A DNA stretch of 5,044 nucleotides from DASVEE01 sp036399695 (GTDB lineage Bacteria > Acidobacteriota > Thermoanaerobaculia > Gp7-AA8). Position 1 is the first letter of the stretch. Every line of letters starts with the position of its first letter. Below are positions 1 through 4,828 of the stretch, piece after piece. Under the pieces are notes generated by a model. The model worked only from the letters and a program-made list of their open reading frames with translations, did no database searches and was not told where the DNA came from. The stretch is taken from contig DASWMP010000157.1 of NCBI GenBank assembly GCA_036399695.1, positions 1-5,044 on the forward strand, given 5' to 3'. Position numbers and translations under genes: made by a program.

Positions 1-48
1 TCAGATTCCGCCGAATATCGGGCACCCGCGGGCACGCTGGCATTCAAT

Positions 49-87
49 GTGGGACAGACACTCTTGTCTGTCTGCGCCCGCAGGCGC
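49..87. repeat. REP-like palindrome with GTGG foot, plus adjacent small hairpin
   Basis: Bases 53-60 (GACAGACA) and 65-72 (TGTCTGTC) form a perfect 8-bp stem around a 4-nt loop (CTCT). The tetranucleotide GTGG at 49-52 sits directly at its 5' foot. One base later a second hairpin follows: GCGCC (74-78), loop CGCA, GGCGC (83-87). REP elements mobilised by RAYT transposases (IS200/IS605-like Y1 enzymes) are defined by a GTAG or GTGG tetranucleotide beside a short palindrome, so the architecture fits. No T tract follows the first stem on either strand, which argues against an intrinsic terminator. Only one copy is visible here, so the REP call is an inference. The rest of 1-183 shows no gene I can support; an 8-bp palindrome CTAATTAG lies at 158-165. 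Confidence 0.45.
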
Positions 88-183
88 CGGTTTCTAATCA
101 GGCCATCAGAGTGTGTGCGCTCCGTTTTGAGACACCCTCCTCTGCGCCACCGCACTCCTAATTAGATCGGGTCCTCGTAAACC

Positions 184-804
184 CTACTGCAACTTGCTCG
201 AGACTTCCTGCGCCAGGCGCAGGTGGTCCTGCAAGATCGGCAGGGTCTTCGTGGCGAAGCCGCGCAGGTCCACATCGGTCACCGAGGTGGTCGCGTTCTG
301 GAACTCGCTGGTGTCTTTCTGGTGGTCGGCGACCATGTGCTGCATGTAGGCCTTGTCGAACTCGGCGCCGCTGAGGCCCTGCAGGTGCTGCAGGCCTTGT
401 TTGTGCTCTTCGCCGAAGTCGCGTGGAAGGACGAGGCCCTTGGTCGTGGCGAGCTGGGACAACTCGGTGGTGGCGGCGCTGTGGTCCGTGACCATGCGCT
501 GGGCGAAGGCTTTCACGTCGGCGTTCGTGGCCTGCTGGAGGGCGAGCTGCCCCATCTGCACTTCGGCCATGCTGCCCTGGGCCGCCTTCATGGCGAACTC
601 CTTGTCCGGGCCGGGCATGTTGGACGTCGTACCGCCTGTGGCGGCGGTGGTCGTGGCGGAGGCGGTATCGGTGGCGCTGCCGCCGTCGACGGCGGTCGTG
701 GAGACCGGCGGGTTTTGTTCGACCCCTTCGTTTGCACGTTTGCAGGCGGCGATCGCCGTAGCGAGCGTGACGACGAGCAGGAGGGCGTAGATTTTCTGTT
801 TCAT
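184..804 (-). CDS. DUF4142 family lipoprotein (ferritin-like helical domain)
   Basis: This 206-aa protein has a lipoprotein signal: basic start MKQK, a hydrophobic stretch at residues 5-20, and a lipobox IAAC with the acylated Cys at 21. Residues 31-63 form a Thr/Ala/Ser/Gly-rich linker, a likely tether. Residues about 67-203 match the DUF4142 pattern: an F..KAA...AEV..G.LA helix, MVTDH at 104-108, a GL.LP turn near 123-127, FDKAYMQHMVADHQ at 149-162, and a final helix with H194. DUF4142 proteins are predicted four-helix, ferritin-like periplasmic proteins; their biochemical role is not established, although some are linked to stress. The start was chosen because the signal peptide begins there. 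The upstream open frame to 1131 is antisense-like sequence overlapping the class V gene in another frame. A GGAGGG motif lies only 1 nt from the ATG, which is unusually close. The gene lies 43 nt after the class V gene and could be its last operon partner. No clear terminator is seen downstream. Confidence 0.9.
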   Translation of the reverse strand: MKQKIYALLLVVTLATAIAACKRANEGVEQNPPVSTTAVDGGSATDTASATTTAATGGTTSNMPGPDKEFAMKAAQGSMAEVQMGQLALQQATNADVKAFAQRMVTDHSAATTELSQLATTKGLVLPRDFGEEHKQGLQHLQGLSGAEFDKAYMQHMVADHQKDTSEFQNATTSVTDVDLRGFATKTLPILQDHLRLAQEVSSKLQ

Positions 805-805
805 G

Positions 806-811
806 CCCTCC
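806..811 (-). promoter_or_regulatory. Shine-Dalgarno-like GGAGGG, unusually close to the ATG
   Basis: On the minus strand the sequence reads GGAGGG, then C, then the ATG of the DUF4142 gene. The core GGAGG is only 2 nt from the start codon, against the usual 5-9 nt. No other in-frame start downstream would keep the signal peptide, so this ATG is still the best choice. Initiation may be weak or depend on coupling to the upstream gene. Confidence 0.45.
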
Positions 812-847
812 GGTGCTGCATGAAGCAGTCCAGACGGTCGGGTTCGT

Positions 848-2014
848 TCATAGCAGTCCCGGCAGGACGTCAGCGAGCCGCTCGTACTCGCCGAGTGTGT
901 TGTGCAGGTGCGCGGAGATTCGCAGGACACGCTTCGGCGTAGACGGCCAGGGGACGACCGGCACTTCAATGCGGTGATCGAAGAAAAGCGCGTCCTGCAG
1001 CGGGTCGCCATAGAGGCTGGGAGCGGAAGTCGCGCTGCCGTCCGGCAGCGGAATGGCGGCCATCGCGCCGAGCATGCTGTTCGGTGCAGGCCGGTCGATG
1101 CCGAGCCGCGCGAGGATGAGATCGCGTCCACGCAGGGCGAGCTCGCGGTTCACGCGCATGACCTCCGTCCAGCCGCCGTCGATGAGCGTTCCGACGTAGC
1201 GCAGCGCTTCCGGCACGGCCAGCCAGGCGCTCGGATCGAAGGTGCCGGTCCAGTCGAATTCGAGCTGGAACCGGCTGCGATCGGTGCGCGTGGCGCTGGC
1301 GCCGTGACTGATGGAGACGGGACGGATCGACGCACGCCGGTTCTTGTGGACGTACAGGAACGCCGCACCTTTCGGCGCGCAGACCCACTTGTGAAGGTTA
1401 CCTGTGTAGTAGGCCGCGCCCAGGGCCTGAAGGTCGAGCGGGAGGAAGCCGGGACCGTGGGCACCGTCGATGAGGACGTCGATGCGCCTCTCGGCCAGTT
1501 TCTGCACGAGCTCCTCGACGGGGAAGATGAGCGCCGTTTGGCTGGTGACGTGGTCCAGCAGGACGAGGCGCGTGCGGTCCGTGACCCGCTCCATCATCCG
1601 CTCGACGATGACGTCGCTGCTGGCGATGGGAAAGGGAATGTCGACGACCACGACCCTGGCCCCGGCGATCCCGGCGACGTAGTCGAGTGCGTTCCGCGAG
1701 GCGTTGTACTCGTGATCGGTGACGAGCAGCTCGTCGTGCTTGTCGAGATCGAGCGAGCGAAGGACCGCGTTGACCCCGGCCGTGGCGTTGTACACGAAGG
1801 CGAGCCCGCCGGGATCGGCGTTGAGGAACCGGGCCAGCTCTTCCCGCGCGTCGTCGAGCAATGCCTCGAGCTCCCGCACGAAGAACCGCACCGGCTCGTT
1901 CTCCATCCGATGCCGATACTCATCCTGTTTCGCGAGGACGTGCTTCGGCGTAGCGCCAAAGGAGCCGTGGTTCAGGAAGGTGATGTTGGGGTCGAGGAGC
2001 CAGTGGTGTCGCAT
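848..2014 (-). CDS. Class V aminotransferase-fold PLP enzyme, isopenicillin N epimerase-like
   Basis: The 388-aa protein is full length for fold-type I class V enzymes of the CefD-like group. In order it shows LNHGSFG (14-20), the typical N-terminal motif of this group, followed by an EPVRFFVRELE segment near 40-50. NATAG (76-80) lies in the cofactor phosphate loop, HEYNA at 101-105 and HVTSQT at 155-160. DGAHGPG (183-189) supplies the Asp that contacts the pyridine nitrogen, and NLHKW (206-210) carries the likely Schiff-base Lys209. LRISAHLHNT (364-373) carries the likely carboxylate-binding Arg365. Family members epimerise, desulfurise, cleave C-S bonds or transaminate amino acids, so the reaction here cannot be read from sequence. 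The name isopenicillin N epimerase is probably only homology, as no beta-lactam genes are nearby. The frame stays open upstream to 2158, but that part encodes repeat-derived residues. Family alignment places the start at MRHHWLLDPN, the ATG at 2014. No clear Shine-Dalgarno is seen; a CA-rich 7-nt array occupies its place. Confidence 0.9.
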   Translation of the reverse strand: MRHHWLLDPNITFLNHGSFGATPKHVLAKQDEYRHRMENEPVRFFVRELEALLDDAREELARFLNADPGGLAFVYNATAGVNAVLRSLDLDKHDELLVTDHEYNASRNALDYVAGIAGARVVVVDIPFPIASSDVIVERMMERVTDRTRLVLLDHVTSQTALIFPVEELVQKLAERRIDVLIDGAHGPGFLPLDLQALGAAYYTGNLHKWVCAPKGAAFLYVHKNRRASIRPVSISHGASATRTDRSRFQLEFDWTGTFDPSAWLAVPEALRYVGTLIDGGWTEVMRVNRELALRGRDLILARLGIDRPAPNSMLGAMAAIPLPDGSATSAPSLYGDPLQDALFFDHRIEVPVVPWPSTPKRVLRISAHLHNTLGEYERLADVLPGLL

Positions 2015-2020
2015 GTTGGC

Positions 2021-2104
2021 GTTGTCCGTTGTCCGTTGCTGGTGGTCCGTGGTCAGTGGTCTGTTTTTGGTTTTTGGTGCTGCGCCAGGCGGGAGTGGTG
2101 GGTT
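2021..2104. repeat. Degenerate 7-nt tandem array upstream of the class V gene
   Basis: On the plus strand the units are GTTGTCC, GTTGTCC, GTTGCTG, GTGGTCC, GTGGTCA, GTGGTCT, GTTTTTG, GTTTTTG and GTGCTGC (2021-2083), in unbroken 7-nt phase. Three weaker units (GCCAGGC, GGGAGTG, GTGGGTT) may carry the phase to 2104. The first two positions (GT) are nearly invariant, while the inner bases drift in blocks of like neighbours, which suggests local duplications. In the mRNA sense the units end in AC and the array is CA-rich (GGACAAC, GGACCAC, CAAAAAC). It starts 6 nt upstream of the class V ATG. The role is unknown. Confidence 0.8.
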
Positions 2105-2110
2105 TTGTCT

Positions 2111-2158
2111 GTCCATTCTCATCCGTCCTGTAGGTCCTATCTGTCCCATTGGTCCCAT
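2111..2158. repeat. Degenerate 9-nt tandem array downstream of the aminotransferase gene
   Basis: GTCC occurs at 2111, 2125, 2134, 2143 and 2152, with the last four copies exactly 9 nt apart. In mRNA sense the units read GGACCAATG, GGACAGATA, GGACCTACA and GGACGGATG. This family is distinct from the neighbouring 7-nt array and begins about 10 nt after the aminotransferase stop codon. In the frame of the class V gene it would read as a Gly-X-Y triplet pattern (GPM GQI GPT GRM), but this lies upstream of the likely start and is probably untranslated. Confidence 0.75.
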
Positions 2159-2167
2159 CGTTCTTTG

Positions 2168-3310
2168 TCACGCCAGCTCGGCGCGGATGCGCGCTACGCC
2201 GGCTGCAAAGATCGGCTCGGGTGGCAGCAGGGAGACGACCACGTAGCCCTCCGTGGCGAAGTCGAAAAAGTAGCCGGGGTGCACCACTACGCCTTGTGCG
2301 AGCAGGGCCAGGGCCAGCTCTTCGTCGGAGCGGGTTCGGGGCACCCTGAGGACCGCCGACCAGCCGCCTTCGACCGGGAGGACCTGCACGGCGGGTGTCT
2401 GGGCGAAGGTCTCGCGCAGGTGGTCCAGGTTGGCGCGGGTGCGGGCGGTGATGAAGGCGCGGATTCGCGGGGCCAGTTGCAGGAGCGTGGGTAGTGCCAC
2501 CTGCACGGGGGTGGAGACGGAGAGGAAGTTGTCGGCGATGAGCTCGAGCGCGGCGATGGCTTCGCGCTTTCGGGGGCCGCTGACGCGGATCCATCCGAGC
2601 TTGAGGTGGGGGAGGCCGGCGGCTTTGGAGAGGCCGCCAAGGGTGAAGGTGAGGGTGTCTTCGCGGACGAAGGTCGTGCCGGTGGCGTCGAGGCCGTAGT
2701 CGAGGAAGACCTCGTCGGAGATCAGCGGGACGCCGAGGACGGCGAGCCGATCCTGTTCGGCAGGGGTGACGAACGAGCCGGTGGGGTTGTTCGGGTTGAC
2801 GACCATGATGGCGCGCGTGGAGGCGTCGACGGGGACGTCGTGCAACTCCCAGCGGCGGTGGAGCTCCAGCGGGAAGGTGCGCAACTGCACCAGCTCCAGC
2901 GCCGCGAGATGCTCGAGCAGCGGATACGAGGGCGTGGCCGTGAGGATGGTGTCGCCCGGGTCGGTGAGGAGCTTGAAGAGGAACGAGTACGCCTCACTGG
3001 TGGAGGCGGTGATGACGAGATCGTCGGGATGGCAGCCGAGGTGCGCGGCGAGGGCTTCGCGCGCGGAGCGAATGCCGAGCGGGTCGGGATCGTAGGACGC
3101 GCGGGCCCCGTGCGCGAGTGCCGCGGAGATTTCGTCGAGCGGGTAGGGGAGGCCGGCGCGCGTGGGATTGGATTCGGTGAGATCGAGCAGCTCGCTACCG
3201 CGGGCGCGGAGCGCGTCACGCTCGAGGGTCAGGCGGTTGGTGGGCGCGTTCCACTGCGCGCGGTTCGAGAAGCGGTTTTTGGTTTCTGGTTCTTGGTTTT
3301 TGGTGGGCAT
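2168..3310 (-). CDS. PLP-dependent aminotransferase, class I/II
   Basis: The 380-aa protein is a complete fold-type I aminotransferase and presumably acts on an amino acid/2-oxo acid pair in the cytoplasm. Visible motifs are LTESNPTRAGLPYP (44-57), the phosphate-loop STSEAYSF (103-110), PSYP (127-130), NPNNPTG (172-178) and SDEVFLDY (198-205) with Asp199 and Tyr205. GGLSKAAGLPHLKLGW (225-240) carries the Schiff-base Lys229. Two usual arginines differ. The SK...R-LG position is Lys237, and the C-terminal region that usually holds the substrate-carboxylate Arg reads GYVVVSLLPP (355-364). I recall relatives with the same LKLGW and VVSLL features, so this looks like a subfamily trait rather than damage. 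Substrate unknown. The start is the ATG at 3310: it is the only start codon before the conserved FSNR..W region, and it makes residues 2-12 (PTKNQEPETKN) from a 7-nt repeat array. No clear Shine-Dalgarno is visible. Confidence 0.9.
   Translation of the reverse strand: MPTKNQEPETKNRFSNRAQWNAPTNRLTLERDALRARGSELLDLTESNPTRAGLPYPLDEISAALAHGARASYDPDPLGIRSAREALAAHLGCHPDDLVITASTSEAYSFLFKLLTDPGDTILTATPSYPLLEHLAALELVQLRTFPLELHRRWELHDVPVDASTRAIMVVNPNNPTGSFVTPAEQDRLAVLGVPLISDEVFLDYGLDATGTTFVREDTLTFTLGGLSKAAGLPHLKLGWIRVSGPRKREAIAALELIADNFLSVSTPVQVALPTLLQLAPRIRAFITARTRANLDHLRETFAQTPAVQVLPVEGGWSAVLRVPRTRSDEELALALLAQGVVVHPGYFFDFATEGYVVVSLLPPEPIFAAGVARIRAELA
3275..3309. repeat. 7-nt tandem array inside the first codons of the aminotransferase gene
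   Basis: Plus-strand units are GTTTTTG (3275), GTTTCTG (3282), GTTCTTG (3289), GTTTTTG (3296) and GTGGGCA (3303), in exact 7-nt phase. GTTTTTG is identical to units of the array at 2063-2076, so both belong to one family. Because 7 is not a multiple of 3, each unit is read in a shifting frame. It gives the hydrophilic N-terminal tail PTKNQEPETKN, which is not part of the conserved fold. Confidence 0.8.
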
Positions 3311-3338
3311 GCGGCGGACAGCACGCTAGATCATCAAC

Positions 3339-3373
3339 CCGGAAACCAACAACCCAAAACCAACAACCGAGAA
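3339..3373. repeat. 7-nt tandem array, inverted relative to 3275-3309
   Basis: Plus-strand units are CCGGAAA, CCAACAA, CCCAAAA, CCAACAA and CCGAGAA, again in exact 7-nt phase. They are the reverse-complement type of the GGTTTTT units at 3275-3302. The array fills much of the gap between the peptidase stop (3392) and the aminotransferase start (3310). Beside it, GGCGC (3375-3379), GACA, GCGCC (3384-3388) form a small stem directly after the peptidase stop. Read on the minus strand, this is followed by a loosely T-rich stretch, a weak terminator candidate at best. Confidence 0.75.
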
Positions 3374-3391
3374 CGGCGCGACAGCGCCCGG

Positions 3392-4399
3392 CTAACTACC
3401 GGCGCAAATGCCGGCGAATCCCTGCTCCAGCTCCGCCTTGTGCTTCTGCGGCACGCTGGCCACGGCTGACTTATACGTGGCGAGGGCGTCGGAGCAGTTG
3501 CCCCGCGCTGCCTGGATGCGCGCGAGCGTATCGAGTCTGGTCCAGCCATCCGGCGCGGTCGTCGCCACGGCCTGTTTCGCGAACGTCTCGGCTTCGTCGA
3601 GGCGCTTTTCCTCGTACAGGAGCCAGGCGAGGTTGTTCAGCGCGTCGGCGGAATCGCTCTTGAGCGCCAGCGCCTTCCGGTACGCTTCTTCGGCCGCAGG
3701 ACGGCGTCCGAGACGCATTTCCGTGTTGCCGAGGTTCGTCCAGGCGAGGGCCGACTCCGGATGCTGGTCGAGGAGCGTGCGATACGCGTCCGCGGCCAGC
3801 GCCAGCTTGCCCGCTTCCTCCAGCTCGACGGCCGCACGGAGCGATTCGGTGAGCGGATCTTTCGGACGAATGAGGACTACGGCGTGCGCTCCTCCCTCCC
3901 ACGCTTTCTCGATGCGCGGGAACTTCACCCAGCGCGCTTTGCCGTCGCCGAACTGCGTCCGGTAAAGCTTGCGGGCAGGGTCGTAGCCGTCCATGACGAT
4001 GTAGTGGAAAAAGTCGAGGCTCTTACCGGGAGAATCGACGACCTGCAGCATGAGGATGAGCGGCCGGTTGGCCATCAGTTCCTCACGCACGAGCTCCTCG
4101 TTCCCGGTGACCAGCCGCGCGTCGAAGCCCTGCTGCCGCGCCGCGAGGACGATGTCGATGGACATGACGCCGCCGCGCGTCTTACGCAGCTTGCTGTCCC
4201 ACTCTTCCATGGTGGTCTTGTCGCCGTAGCGCTGCAGCACAGCGGTGAGCGACCCGGCGCCGCACGATTTGATGTCCCACTTCTGCATCGGAACATCAGG
4301 AATGACGGTTGCGCGGTTGCTGGTCTGGCGCGAGTTGGGCGTCCAGTAGACGCAGGAGGTGCAGAGGAGGAGCGTCGCGGCAAGTACGAATTTTTTCAT
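3392..4399 (-). CDS. PA2778-family C39-like cysteine peptidase with C-terminal TPRs
   Basis: The 335-aa protein starts with an export signal (MKK, hydrophobic 4-12) ending in LLCTSC. Cys16 is a possible lipidation site, though the -3 residue is Cys rather than the usual Leu. Residues about 34-178 resemble a C39/papain-like peptidase: candidate Gln39, nucleophile Cys46 in SCGAGSL, and FHYIVMDGYD (131-140) with candidate catalytic His132 and Asp140. Residues about 185-320 contain roughly four TPR units, for example AWTNLGN...A..AYRKAL and ALNNLAWLLYEEKRLDEAE. The peptidase-plus-TPR architecture, together with a neighbouring PA2779-family gene, matches the conserved PA2778/PA2779 pair, whose substrate is unknown. 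The TPRs suggest protein partners. Start: ATG at 4399 gives the best signal peptide; an in-frame GTG at 4405 adds two residues. No strong Shine-Dalgarno is seen, and a terminator-like hairpin lies just upstream, so expression may be set separately from the gene before it. Catalytic activity is inferred, not shown. Confidence 0.85.
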   Translation of the reverse strand: MKKFVLAATLLLCTSCVYWTPNSRQTSNRATVIPDVPMQKWDIKSCGAGSLTAVLQRYGDKTTMEEWDSKLRKTRGGVMSIDIVLAARQQGFDARLVTGNEELVREELMANRPLILMLQVVDSPGKSLDFFHYIVMDGYDPARKLYRTQFGDGKARWVKFPRIEKAWEGGAHAVVLIRPKDPLTESLRAAVELEEAGKLALAADAYRTLLDQHPESALAWTNLGNTEMRLGRRPAAEEAYRKALALKSDSADALNNLAWLLYEEKRLDEAETFAKQAVATTAPDGWTRLDTLARIQAARGNCSDALATYKSAVASVPQKHKAELEQGFAGICAGS

Positions 4400-4405
4400 G
4401 GCCAC

Positions 4406-4442
4406 AAAAAGAATCCGGGCGAGCCCCCCGAGGACTCGCCCG
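4406..4442 (-). terminator. Terminator- or attenuator-like hairpin between the PA2779 and PA2778 genes
   Basis: In transcript sense CGGGCGAG (4442-4435) pairs perfectly with CTCGCCCG (4423-4416) around an 11-nt loop. GATTCTTTTT (to 4406) follows, then the peptidase start region. A GC-rich 8-bp stem plus a T tract fits an intrinsic terminator, although the T run is 5 nt and begins a few bases after the stem. A competing 6-bp pairing, TCCGGG (4449-4444) with CCCGGA (4419-4414), is also possible. If active, it would lower peptidase expression relative to the small membrane protein; it would also mask or shape the peptidase ribosome site. Confidence 0.5.
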
Positions 4443-4459
4443 ACCCGGAACGGAAAACG

Positions 4460-4816
4460 TCAGGAGAGGGCGATGATCAGCACGAGCGCCGCAACGGCGC
4501 CGAAGAGAATCCAGATCCACTCCTGGCGCGTGAGACCGGCGGCCTGAAGCTGATCGAGGTTCTGCGAGAGCTGCTGGATGTCCTGGTCGGACATCTCGGC
4601 GAGCCGCTGATTCACCTCTTCCTGCGTGAAACCATGCTCGGCGAGCACTTTGGCTACCTCTTCGTTAGCCGCAACGCTGCGGATGACGGTGAGGTCTGCC
4701 TCACGAGAGTCGAGGCTCTGCAGGTCGGCCGTCTTGGACGGGACGGGACCAGCGAAGGCGGGGACGGACAACAGTACGAGGGCGAGTACGAACAGAATCG
4801 AAAGACGTTTGGACAC
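4460..4816 (-). CDS. PA2779-family small exported membrane protein
   Basis: The 118-aa protein has a Sec signal peptide (MSKR, hydrophobic 5-18, likely cut after AFA at 22). A soluble helical middle follows, with ADLQSLDSREADL (30-42) and the family-like block VAKVLAEHGFTQEEVNQRLAEMSDQDIQQLSQNLDQL split across 54-90. A C-terminal membrane helix runs from about 100 to 118 (IWILFGAVAALVLIIALS). This order of signal, small helical domain ending in L.D..I..L, and C-terminal transmembrane helix fits the PA2779 family, and the next gene is the expected PA2778-type partner. The function of the family is not known; a membrane partner or anchor for the peptidase is a reasonable guess. The GTG start at 4816 is fixed by an excellent AAGGAGGT ribosome site 4 nt upstream. 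The gene is the first of the strand cluster seen here and is followed by a hairpin with a T tract. Confidence 0.82.
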   Translation of the reverse strand: MSKRLSILFVLALVLLSVPAFAGPVPSKTADLQSLDSREADLTVIRSVAANEEVAKVLAEHGFTQEEVNQRLAEMSDQDIQQLSQNLDQLQAAGLTRQEWIWILFGAVAALVLIIALS

Positions 4817-4820
4817 GGTA

Positions 4821-4828
4821 ACCTCCTT
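4821..4828 (-). promoter_or_regulatory. Perfect Shine-Dalgarno AAGGAGGT deciding a GTG start
   Basis: On the minus strand AAGGAGGT is followed by TACC and then GTG at 4816. It is a full-length match to the anti-Shine-Dalgarno sequence at good spacing and fixes the start of the PA2779-family gene. It is by far the strongest ribosome site in the window; the three genes downstream have no comparable one. Confidence 0.85.

Noticed and set aside
53..72. Intrinsic terminator for the DUF4142 gene
   Set aside because: The stem is perfect but no T tract follows in either direction, and it is over 100 nt past the stop codon. The GTGG foot fits a REP-like element better.
223..942. Plus-strand open frame (239 codons) over the DUF4142 gene
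   Set aside because: It is the antisense shadow of a gene with a lipobox and conserved DUF4142 motifs, and its Gly/Arg-rich product resembles no family I know.
805..1131. N-terminal extension of the DUF4142 protein
   Set aside because: It lies inside the class V gene in another frame, is Arg/Ser/Thr-rich, and would bury the lipoprotein signal peptide in the middle of the protein.
2015..2158. N-terminal extension of the class V enzyme with collagen-like Gly-X-Y triplets
   Set aside because: The triplets come from a 9-nt DNA repeat and are followed by residues from a 7-nt repeat. Family alignment places the natural start at the ATG at 2014.
2021..2158. CRISPR array
   Set aside because: The repeats are 7 and 9 nt with no spacers and no cas genes nearby.
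902..2494. Long plus-strand open frame (530 codons) antisense to the class V and aminotransferase genes
   Set aside because: It runs opposite two genes with clear catalytic motifs, has Arg/Gly/Val/Asp-rich composition typical of antisense frames in GC-rich DNA, shows no recognisable domain and crosses both repeat arrays.
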